From: Candidatus Zhuqueibacterota bacterium
GTDB taxonomy: Bacteria > Zhuqueibacterota > Zhuqueibacteria > Zhuqueibacterales > Zhuqueibacteraceae
Length of the DNA: 8,796 nucleotides
Direction: 5' to 3'
NCBI GenBank assembly: GCA_013361015.1
Contig: JABWAN010000152.1
Span: 1 to 8,796 of the forward strand
Part shown: positions 1 to 5,632 of the stretch, one piece after another
Layout of the letters: every line of letters starts with the position of its first letter
Position numbering within the stretch: the first letter of the stretch is position 1
Program-made: the position numbers and the translations under genes
The notes under the pieces: generated by a model
Database searches by the model: none
What the model was told of the DNA's origin: nothing
The model's input: the letters and a program-made list of their open reading frames with translations, nothing else

Positions 1-53
1 GATGAGCTCGGAGGCGTTAAGATCACCGAACTTGATGATCAAAACTCATTAGG
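1..53. repeat. End of a second copy of the MITE-like palindromic repeat
   Basis: Bases 1-53 match 3234-3286 in the same orientation at 44 of 53 positions by eye. The match ends at the AGG after AAAACTCAT. It corresponds to the right-hand end of the complete element at 3087-3288, so the rest of this copy lies outside the window. It carries the same TTGA-N3-TCAA palindrome (about 32-42) as the other copy. It sits about 25 bases beyond the stop codon of the amidohydrolase gene, as the other copy sits beyond the lipoprotein stop at 3301. Confidence 0.75.
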
Positions 54-78
54 CGCAACTACAAAATAACTGCGAACC

Positions 79-1185
79 TTATCTTGCTTTGAGAATTTTC
101 AGCGCATTCTCGCGATAGACTTTTTTCAAAACTTGATCACTCAAGCCAAAGCCATGCAAGGCCCAGTGATACCCGAATTGCTCGGTCTCATAGAAATGCT
201 CATCGGAGCTTTCCAGTATTCGAAACGTGATCTGATACATCTCTTTGTCACACCCCATGTCCGTGCCGTAGAGCAAGCGCTCTTGATATTTTTCGAAAAA
301 TTTGTTCATGTAACGAGGGATGGGCGCGGTTTCGGCGTAACGCGCGCCAATCTCCGCGTAGAGGTTTGGATATTTATCGAGCAGCGCGGCAAGGAGGCTC
401 AAGTCGTAGCAACAATTGGCATAATGTGACGCGATAAATGTGGTTTGGGGATGGCGTTTCACTGCGTTTTCCAGCGTGCGCACCATCTCGGCGTGGCCGA
501 GAATGCCTTTTTGATTATCGAGGCGCCATTCGTAAGCGTTCATCAAGCCATCATTGGTGGAATCCATGGGCATATACATCCACATGGGCTCGGCGACGTG
601 AATCTGCACCGGAAGCTTCAGCTCGGCGCATTTTTGCAATAGCGGATCCATGCGGGCATCGTCGATGTGCATGCCCCAGGCTTTGGTGGGATAATCGTAG
701 GACAGGCCCTTGCCTTTATCGCCCAATTCTCCCACGCCCATGGCACCCACTTTGACGCAACGCTCAAGCTCTTTTATTGCCGCCGGACCGAAGCCGGGTT
801 TGTCGTAGCCGGTGTAATCAAATCCGCACCAGATTTCGAAGCGATCGGGATATTTCGAGTAGAGCGCATGAATGGAATCGAAGCGTGCGCCAGTCGAGTA
901 GGTCAAGATCATGGTTTTCTTGATGCCAACTTCCTCCATGGTTTTGACCCATTGCGCGATTTCTTCCGGCCCCTTGGCATACGGGTGCGAATGAACGTCA
1001 ATAATGGGGTATTTGGCTCTTTGAATATGAGTGACCGGTACTCTGTAGATGGATTTGGGCCGATAGTTTTTGAGCAAGAGCCGGTCTGGGATCGTTTGGG
1101 CTCTCGCCAGATTGCATGCGCCCAATAGCAGGCTGCAGCCTAGCGCCAAGGCTGACCACTTGAATATTCTGGTTTCCATTTTCAT
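79..1185 (-). CDS. Exported amidohydrolase (Amidohydro_2-type metal-dependent hydrolase), predicted lipoprotein
   Basis: This is a 368-residue TIM-barrel hydrolase of the amidohydrolase superfamily, closest in style to the Amidohydro_2 group. That group hydrolyses or decarboxylates small carbonyl substrates at a divalent metal site; the substrate here is unknown. The N-terminus has a basic start, a hydrophobic stretch (about 9-22) and a lipobox LGAC with Cys24 as the predicted lipidated residue, so the enzyme should be periplasmic or on the outer membrane. Candidate metal and catalytic residues are present: His65-x-His67 in IIDVHSHP on strand 1, Glu153 in VGELGDKG, His196 in VQIHVAEP, His254 in ASHYAN and Asp309 in YGTDM. 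The length is normal for the family. The ATG at 1185 has GAGGAG four bases upstream and overlaps the stop of the TPR remnant, which implies translational coupling. The family call is firm; the reaction is not predictable. Confidence 0.9.
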   Translation of the reverse strand: MKMETRIFKWSALALGCSLLLGACNLARAQTIPDRLLLKNYRPKSIYRVPVTHIQRAKYPIIDVHSHPYAKGPEEIAQWVKTMEEVGIKKTMILTYSTGARFDSIHALYSKYPDRFEIWCGFDYTGYDKPGFGPAAIKELERCVKVGAMGVGELGDKGKGLSYDYPTKAWGMHIDDARMDPLLQKCAELKLPVQIHVAEPMWMYMPMDSTNDGLMNAYEWRLDNQKGILGHAEMVRTLENAVKRHPQTTFIASHYANCCYDLSLLAALLDKYPNLYAEIGARYAETAPIPRYMNKFFEKYQERLLYGTDMGCDKEMYQITFRILESSDEHFYETEQFGYHWALHGFGLSDQVLKKVYRENALKILKAR

Positions 1186-1505
1186 TTTTCTCCTCGGTGC
1201 ACAACTTCGCGATGAGGCTGTTTCGATATGTACAACTGCACTCGGGCTTGTATCTGATGCGCCAATTGGCGCTGCCCTTCTGCAACGGCCAACGGCTGCG
1301 CTTGCTGCGCCGTTTGCACGGCGGCTTCAAGCTGGCGGTTTTCAGCATATGCTGCGGCTAATGCATCCAGCGCCTCGGGCGAGCCGTCCTCGGACAAAGC
1401 TAGCCCGCAATAGTATGGCCAGCGAAACTCCTTCGGATCAAGTGCTGCCGCCTGTTGGAAGCATGAAATAGCTTCGCGCCGGAAGTCATGCACGTAAAGA
1501 TTCAC
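1182..1505 (-). CDS. C-terminal remnant of a TPR protein (probable 5'-truncated gene)
   Basis: The frame encodes 107 residues from a GTG. It contains one tetratricopeptide-like unit (about 1-35, NLYVHDFRREAISCFQQA), then a second helical repeat (about 44-72, ALDALAAAYAENRQLEAAV) and a C-terminal helix ending near LYISKQPHRE. That ending is typical of long bacterial TPR proteins. The TPR pattern starts before the GTG: in the same frame LPNFGV precedes it, back to an in-frame TGA at 1557-1559. There is no ATG and no Shine-Dalgarno site, so the GTG is probably not a true start. The step from CGLALSEDG to SPEALDALAAAYAE reads like a loss of intermediate repeats. The stop overlaps the next ATG (ATGA), as in an intact operon. 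I infer a gene whose front and probably middle were deleted. A real small TPR protein is possible but less likely. Confidence 0.55.
   Translation of the reverse strand: MNLYVHDFRREAISCFQQAAALDPKEFRWPYYCGLALSEDGSPEALDALAAAYAENRQLEAAVQTAQQAQPLAVAEGQRQLAHQIQARVQLYISKQPHREVVHRGEK
1190..1195 (-). promoter_or_regulatory. Ribosome binding site of the amidohydrolase gene
   Basis: GAGGAG on the minus strand lies four bases before the ATG at 1185, inside the last codons of the upstream TPR frame. It supports the chosen start and the coupled arrangement. Confidence 0.7.
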
Positions 1506-1556
1506 CCCAAAATTCGGCAGAGCGGAGCTGATCGAAAGGAGGTGTGATCTGAATCC

Positions 1557-1997
1557 TCACAATCCTGCCAGCAGAATCAGACCCAAGCCTGTTTGTAGCA
1601 GCGTTTTCTTATGTCGCAACACTTTCTACTAAAGCTTTCAGAAGGCTGAAAAATGAAGGACAGAAATATGTGGGTGGGCTTTCATCAAACAAAAGCTCAT
1701 CGTCGCGCAGCAAGAGGCTTTAAAACTTTTCTGTCATCCACTTTCTGTCATGGTTCATTGTTCAAGCCAACTTGATTCCCAATTAATTTGTCTTTCAATA
1801 TGTCTCTGCAATGAGCCTTTCCCCCTGGCCTTTTTGCAGCGAGATGAGTTGAGCTAACTATAGCCTGGGGCAACGCAGCGTGGGTCTGCCGTCTCGCCGA
1901 AAATCCTCGCGCCGAGGGCGTCGCTTTTGAGGCCGGGATCGCACGCGCGTACGATGAGCCAATGACCCTGCGAACAAGCAAAATGTTTTCTTGCCGT
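1557..1997. other. Gene-poor stretch between the LamG gene and the TPR remnant
   Basis: About 440 bases hold no gene I can support. The part from about 1600 to 1850 is AT-rich and includes the inverted repeat at 1648-1751. The part from about 1850 to 1980 is GC-rich, with a text (AGCCTGGGGCAACGC at 1863-1877) that resembles dispersed intergenic repeats I associate with some uncultured and planctomycete-like genomes; that memory is not verified here. An open frame at 1748-2011 on the minus strand begins with TTG inside the end of the LamG gene, lacks any recognisable domain and is rich in Arg, Ala and Ser. I do not call it. No terminator with a U-tract was found. Confidence 0.5.
1648..1751. 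repeat. Short imperfect inverted repeat built on TTTCTGTC / GACAGAAA
   Basis: GAAAAATGAAGGACAGAAAT (from 1648) is nearly the reverse complement of TTTTCTGTCATCCACTTTCT (from 1727). The shared core is TTTCTGTC-N-T-N-CA-N-TTT. The right arm itself holds two direct copies of TTTCTGTCAT-like text (about 1728-1751). The arms enclose about 57 bases with no gene. This is typical of a small mobile repeat scar, but only one copy is visible in the window, so its mobile nature is inferred. Confidence 0.45.
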
Positions 1998-3047
1998 TCA
2001 TCTAATGACAAAAAATTTTTTGGTCAGATGACTGCGCCCGGTGCTGATTCTAACCCAGTAAATTCCCGCGCGCAGTAAATGACCGTTCTGATCGCGAAGA
2101 TTCCACTCAAAATGGAAGGGTTGAGCCGGATGATGGGTGGCGGTTTCAAAGACGACTTCGCCCAAAATGTTGTAGATAGCAATGGCGCTGATTCGGGCCA
2201 GGCTCGAGGTGAATTGCACGGCGATATGGCTGCCTTTGCCCGCTGCAATAACCGGATTGGGAAACACGTGAAGCTCGGCAGGAAGCGTCGCGGCAGTGGC
2301 GGATGCAGCAACTGCAGTCGTTGGTGAAAACAAATCCTGTAATCGTCCGCTCAGGCGAACCTCGTCGATACGGCCTTCAAAGTCGTTGATGCTGGGCGAG
2401 GCCGGATCGCTGCGATACCATGCGCCGATGGCCAAAGGCGCATTATTCGAGAAAATGGCTTGATTGAAATTCAGCGTATCGACGGGCGGCGCCGCGAGGT
2501 CATTCCACATGTAAACCTTTTTCGCCTGAAAATCATAGAACGCGGCCACGAACGTCCATTCATTGAGCGGAATCGCAAAGCTCGAAGTCACCCGTTGCGC
2601 GCGGTCGTTGGCATCGCGAATGAGAAATTCCAGATTCTTGCTTTCGGAAATGCGCAAGGAGTAGTTCGTGGTTTTGGGCGTGGGAAACTGATCGCCTTTG
2701 GTCACGATCAAGTGTACGCGAATGAAGGCAGTGGGGTAAATCCAGGCCGAGATGCCGACACTTTCGTTGTCGAAATCAAGCTCGGCGCTGTCTACGATTT
2801 TCAAAAAATCGTTGGCATTGAGGGTTTCCAGCGACAGATAAGCGCTGCCTTCTCGCAATGGCGCGAGGTTGCCATAACTCGCCGGGCCTTGCAACGCGCC
2901 GTTGTCGTCATGCGCATCCCAATCCGCGGTGTCCACACCATTGTTTTCGAATTGCCATCTGCCGCCTTTGCTTTGGGAATGCACGAGGTTGCAGAAGCAA
3001 AAGAGCAAACAACAAACTCGCCGCAGGGTTCGTGGCGTGTTGGGCAT
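1998..3047 (-). CDS. Secreted LamG-domain protein with T9SS type A sorting domain
   Basis: The product is 349 residues. It starts with a signal peptide (about 1-25, RRVCCLLFCFCNLVHSQS). A laminin-G/concanavalin-A-like jelly roll follows (about 28-240), with NGALQGPASYG, ISAWIYPT, EWTFVAAFYD and the closing FEGRIDEVRLSGR typical of the fold, which usually binds glycans or proteins. After a short Ala/Thr linker comes a C-terminal sorting domain (about 257-349): VFPNP, IYNILGEVVF, LRAGIYWVRI and a final FFVIR. In T9SS this domain directs crossing of the outer membrane and is then cleaved. The ATG at 3047 is the first start after an in-frame TAA two codons upstream. No Shine-Dalgarno site is seen, unlike most neighbours. 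The repeat at 3087-3288 lies 39 bases upstream and separates this gene from the lipoprotein gene, so it may depend on a promoter in or near that repeat. No catalytic domain is visible. Confidence 0.88.
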   Translation of the reverse strand: MPNTPRTLRRVCCLLFCFCNLVHSQSKGGRWQFENNGVDTADWDAHDDNGALQGPASYGNLAPLREGSAYLSLETLNANDFLKIVDSAELDFDNESVGISAWIYPTAFIRVHLIVTKGDQFPTPKTTNYSLRISESKNLEFLIRDANDRAQRVTSSFAIPLNEWTFVAAFYDFQAKKVYMWNDLAAPPVDTLNFNQAIFSNNAPLAIGAWYRSDPASPSINDFEGRIDEVRLSGRLQDLFSPTTAVAASATAATLPAELHVFPNPVIAAGKGSHIAVQFTSSLARISAIAIYNILGEVVFETATHHPAQPFHFEWNLRDQNGHLLRAGIYWVRISTGRSHLTKKFFVIR

Positions 3048-3086
3048 GGTGGCTTATATTGGGCACAAGTCGTATTGAGCATCCTG

Positions 3087-3288
3087 CTCCTAATGAAATT
3101 TGACGATCAAAATCGGTAACGGATTAATTTGAACTCATCCCCTAGCCCCTTCTCTTAAAAAGAGAAGGGGAGAAAAGACCTTCATGAACTCTCAGCTCTC
3201 CCCCTTCTCTTCCCAAGAGAAGAGGGCCGGGGTGATGAGTTCGGAAGCGTGAAGATTGCCGAATTTGATCGTCAAAACTCATAAGGAG
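3087..3288. repeat. MITE-like palindromic element with long imperfect terminal inverted repeats
   Basis: Outer arms: 3087-3119 is the reverse complement of 3256-3288 at 28 of 33 positions by eye (both start CTCCT-ATGA and contain TTTGACGATCAAA or close to it). Inner arms: GAACTCATC at 3131-3139 pairs with GATGAGTTC at 3234-3242, continuing into the CCCC-TTCTCTT / AAGAGAA-GGG blocks. Two further hairpins lie inside. The core belongs to a text often seen dispersed in bacterial genomes; its plus-strand reading gives the tell-tale THPLAPSLKKRRGEK and LSPFSSQEKRAGVMS peptides. No transposase is present. A second copy begins the window (1-53). The element fills the gap between the lipoprotein gene and the LamG gene. 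Confidence 0.8.
3146..3170. repeat. Perfect 11-bp hairpin inside the MITE-like element
   Basis: CCCCTTCTCTT (3146-3156), loop AAA, AAGAGAAGGGG (3160-3170). A sister hairpin, CTTCTCTT-CCC-AAGAGAAG, lies at 3204-3222 and extends with a bulge to CCC/GGG. Neither is followed by a T-run on either strand, so they are not classical terminators. In the minus-strand transcript they could still form structure downstream of the lipoprotein gene. Confidence 0.8.
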
Positions 3289-3300
3289 CTACTACGAGCA

Positions 3301-4455
3301 CTATCGCCTACCATAATACGGCGCTTGTTCGACGCCAGTATAGGCGCTGAACACAATGCCGACGTCGCCGCCGCCGGGAAACACGGCATAAATGGTCTTC
3401 TTGTGAAAAGTCAAATATCGCATTTGCGCCGAGAGCTTGCCCTCAAACAAAACTTCCGTGGAATGATCCGCTTTGATCGCCAAAAGATGCGCATCCCACG
3501 CTTCCGAAATGTAGACCGTCCCTTCGGCATCCACTTCGAGGCCTACCGGCGGAACATCGTTATTGGTGTAAATGATCTCTTCATGTTCCAAGCCGCCCGA
3601 CGTAATCTCATAGCGCCATACGCTGCCCGTGTCCCAGATGTCGGTCACATAGAGATAGTTTTCGAAAACCCGACAGCTCTTGGGCGTGCCGAGGTCAGCG
3701 GCCGCGCTAAGATTGCCGCCGGCGTCGTATTTGACGATGCCCGAATCATTGGCGACAAGGTACATGTTGCCGGCAGCGTCCCAATCGAAGTCGATCACGT
3801 GCAGTCCCTCAGTCACGACGTAGTCTTCGACCGTGCCGCCATCCGGCGAGACCCGCACGATTTTGCCTTCTTCTTGGTTGCAAACATAGAGAAAGTGGTT
3901 CGGGCCAAAGTGAATTGAGCCATTTACCGGCAGATGCGCGAACTCAGACTTGTGGCCGTCCGGCGTGATCTTATAAATGATTTCATCCGCACCGGAGCCG
4001 ACGTAGACATTGTCGCTGTCGTCAACGGCGACGCCCTTGGGCCAATGAATCTCTTCGTCTATGAGGCTCACCGTCGGCTTGAAAATAAAACTCATTTCAT
4101 TGCTCCAAAACTCCGAGCCTTTGATGGCGACTCTCACCGTGACGGTGGCGTCGTCGAGGTTCGGCGTTCGCACGGTCAGCTCCGTTGCGCTGGCGGAAAG
4201 GACTTCACCGGTTTTGTTGCCGAATTGCACGAGGTTGAATCTCGGATCGGTGTCAAAGCCGCTTCCGGAAATTTTCACCACGTCTTTGAGAAATCCTTCG
4301 GTGGGGGCGAGGGCGGTGAGCGCGGCCGCGGGCAATCCGCTGGGATTGGGATCGGGATTTTCCGGCCCAAACGCCGGGTTCTCCAGCTTCTCACAGGCCA
4401 ACAACATCAGTCCGACAAGCGAGGCCAGCAACAACGAAAAGAATTTGGCGTTCAT
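3301..4455 (-). CDS. Lipoprotein with IPT/TIG domain and NHL/SMP-30-like beta-propeller
   Basis: The product is 384 residues. A lipoprotein signal (1-20) ends in LLAC with Cys21 as the lipidated residue, followed by a Pro/Asn-rich linker. An IPT/TIG immunoglobulin-like domain spans about 45-127 (LAPTEGFLKDVVKISGSGFD, LVQFGN, ATELTVRTP). A beta-propeller of about six NHL-like repeats fills 133-384, with recurring units such as PKGVAVDDSDNVYVGSG, HFLYVCNQEEGKIVRVSPDG, IDFDWDAAGNMYLVAND and VGLEVDAEGTVYISEAW. Such propellers usually bind proteins or glycans, or act as lactonases; no catalytic set is obvious, so a binding role is more likely. The ATG has a strong Shine-Dalgarno site. The gene follows the PorV/PorQ-like gene by 44 bases and ends in TAG next to the repeat at 3288. 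It likely belongs to the surface operon. Confidence 0.87.
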   Translation of the reverse strand: MNAKFFSLLLASLVGLMLLACEKLENPAFGPENPDPNPSGLPAAALTALAPTEGFLKDVVKISGSGFDTDPRFNLVQFGNKTGEVLSASATELTVRTPNLDDATVTVRVAIKGSEFWSNEMSFIFKPTVSLIDEEIHWPKGVAVDDSDNVYVGSGADEIIYKITPDGHKSEFAHLPVNGSIHFGPNHFLYVCNQEEGKIVRVSPDGGTVEDYVVTEGLHVIDFDWDAAGNMYLVANDSGIVKYDAGGNLSAAADLGTPKSCRVFENYLYVTDIWDTGSVWRYEITSGGLEHEEIIYTNNDVPPVGLEVDAEGTVYISEAWDAHLLAIKADHSTEVLFEGKLSAQMRYLTFHKKTIYAVFPGGGDVGIVFSAYTGVEQAPYYGRR

Positions 4456-4463
4456 GATTCAAG

Positions 4464-4472
4464 CTCCTCCTT
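4464..4472 (-). promoter_or_regulatory. Ribosome binding site of the IPT/propeller lipoprotein gene
   Basis: AAGGAGGAG on the minus strand lies eight bases before the ATG at 4455. It is the strongest Shine-Dalgarno match in the window and fixes the start. Confidence 0.8.
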
Positions 4473-4499
4473 AACAGAGAATTCATCTACGACGAAAGA

Positions 4500-5504
4500 T
4501 TAAAACCCGAAATCAAACGAGAACATGTGCACGGCGTCAAAATTTTTGAACGCGAGGTAGCTGTAATCCAATCCGACCGCCATGTTGCCGACATTCACGT
4601 GCGCGCCGCCGCCGAGGGTAAAGTCTTCTTCATCGTAATTGGTTTTGTAGCCGCCGCGCAGGAAGATCACTTTCTTGAAGCCGTATTCCAATCCAAAGTG
4701 CAGCCGCTCGGAGAAATCGCGCGGGTGGAGGGCGTCCGCGGAAACGGTGAGGACGTGGTCCTTGTCGGCGAAAGAGGGGAACAGCCGCAGGGCATCCATG
4801 GCCGCGCCGAATCTAAAGCTGAGCGGCAGCGGGAAAGACTCGAAGCGATATTCCTTCTCGGGCGAAACGTTTTGGATGGTCATGGCAATGCGAAAATCCT
4901 TGAAGCCGGTATAAAAGATCGTCCCGAAATCAATCGCCATGAGATTCATTTCGGCGGTGAATTTTTGCGGACTGGCGAACGACCCTTCGAGGGAAGTGCT
5001 GAGATTCTCATGAATGTAGCGCAGGTTGGCGCCGAAAGAAAATTTATCCGAGATGCGGCGGGCATAGCTCACGCCCAAAAGCCAGCTATCCGGAGAAAAG
5101 GTTCCGGTCTCTTCAAACAATTCCGCCCCGCCGGTGAAACGCGTGCCATGCAGGGTACCCCAATCGACGGTCTGAAAATGAACGCCGAACGTGCCGAGGC
5201 CGCCGAAATGGTAAGCGGCCACGCCGGCATTGACATTGATGTCGGCAAGCCATTGGGTTTGGCTGAGAAACACGTGGCGGCCTTCGGTCTGCGCCAAGCC
5301 GGCGGGATTCCAAAATACCGCGCCGGCATCCGAGGCCATGGCCGTGTACGCGCTGCCGAGCGCCGAAGCGCGGGCGCCGACCGGAATGGACAACCACTTC
5401 ATGCCGGTTTGCGCGATTTTGTCAATACCTTGGCCGAACACGGGCAGAGCCAAAAACAGCGCGGCCAAGAGAATGAGTTTCGTTGCTTGATGGAGGGTTT
5501 TCAT
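4500..5504 (-). CDS. PorV/PorQ-family outer-membrane beta-barrel protein
   Basis: The product is 334 residues. The signal peptide is about 1-25 (LILLAALFLALPVFGQ). The family hallmark follows at about 34-71: GMKWLSIPVGARASALG, then AYTAMASDAGAVFWNPAGLA. The remainder alternates amphipathic strands (GVAAYHFGGLGTFGVHF, LLGVSYARRISDKFSFGANLRY, FGLEYGFKKVIFLRGGYK, MAVGLDYSYLAF) and ends in an aromatic residue, MFSFDFGF, as outer-membrane barrels do. Length and architecture are normal for the family. In T9SS, PorV carries folded cargo from the translocon to the attachment complex. Genomes of this type have many PorV-like paralogues, often beside a sorting-domain gene, and the gene upstream is one. 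I infer a dedicated partner of that cargo or an operon-specific anchor. It has an AAGAGG ribosome binding site and stops with TAA 44 bases before the lipoprotein gene. Confidence 0.88.
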   Translation of the reverse strand: MKTLHQATKLILLAALFLALPVFGQGIDKIAQTGMKWLSIPVGARASALGSAYTAMASDAGAVFWNPAGLAQTEGRHVFLSQTQWLADINVNAGVAAYHFGGLGTFGVHFQTVDWGTLHGTRFTGGAELFEETGTFSPDSWLLGVSYARRISDKFSFGANLRYIHENLSTSLEGSFASPQKFTAEMNLMAIDFGTIFYTGFKDFRIAMTIQNVSPEKEYRFESFPLPLSFRFGAAMDALRLFPSFADKDHVLTVSADALHPRDFSERLHFGLEYGFKKVIFLRGGYKTNYDEEDFTLGGGAHVNVGNMAVGLDYSYLAFKNFDAVHMFSFDFGF

Positions 5505-5510
5505 ATTATG

Positions 5511-5516
5511 CCTCTT
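5511..5516 (-). promoter_or_regulatory. Ribosome binding site of the PorV/PorQ-like gene
   Basis: AAGAGG on the minus strand lies six bases before the ATG at 5504 and supports that start. Confidence 0.6.
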
Positions 5517-5543
5517 GAGAAAGCCAGTGAATAATTGAACGAA

Positions 5544-5599
5544 GGCGAAAGGTGAAGGGCGAAAGGCGAGAGGCGATGGGTGAAGGGTGAGGGGCGCGC
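5544..5599. repeat. Seven-base tandem repeat, consensus GGYGARR, with a complementary segment nearby
   Basis: From 5544 the plus strand reads GGCGAAA, GGTGAAG, GGCGAAA, GGCGAGA, GGCGATG, GGTGAAG, GGTGAGG in unbroken 7-base steps, then GGCGCGC. The complementary text TTCGCCCTTCGCC follows at 5609-5621 and can pair with 5551-5563 at 12 of 13 positions, leaving a 45-base loop. It lies in the 128-base gap between the T9SS cargo gene and the PorV/PorQ-like gene, so the structure would form in the operon transcript. It may tune expression of the second gene, but no U-tract marks it as a terminator. Confidence 0.7.
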
Positions 5600-5632
5600 C
5601 CTTCTATCTTCGCCCTTCGCCTCTTCGGCCGT

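Noticed and set aside
1533..1550. Sequence resembling the 3' end of 16S rRNA on the minus strand (GATCACACCTCCTTTC) or a strong Shine-Dalgarno site on the plus strand
   Set aside because: The rRNA likeness has two extra bases and no rRNA sequence upstream; no start codon or open frame follows the AAGGAGG on the plus strand.
1748..2011. Minus-strand frame of 87 codons between the LamG gene and the TPR remnant
   Set aside because: It has a TTG start inside the end of the LamG gene, no ribosome site, no domain and a composition typical of chance translation of intergenic repeats.
1998..2031. Hairpin TCATCT...AGATGA with an A/T-rich centre at the end of the LamG gene
   Set aside because: It lies wholly within the last codons (KKFFVIR), has a three-base bulge and no T-run after it, so coding constraint is a sufficient explanation.
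2460..3119. Plus-strand open frames opposite the LamG and lipoprotein genes (also 3256-3918 and 3934-4503)
   Set aside because: They run antisense through clear domains and partly through the repeat element; no motif or ribosome site supports them.
3146..3222. Two similar hairpins as a possible start of a CRISPR array
   Set aside because: There are only two units, they are palindromic at unequal length, and the spacing belongs to a known style of dispersed repeat; no cas genes are present.
4527..5534. Long plus-strand open frame of 335 codons opposite the PorV/PorQ-like gene
   Set aside because: It is antisense to a gene with family motifs, a signal peptide and a ribosome site; the plus-strand reading shows no domain and is explained by codon bias of the real gene.
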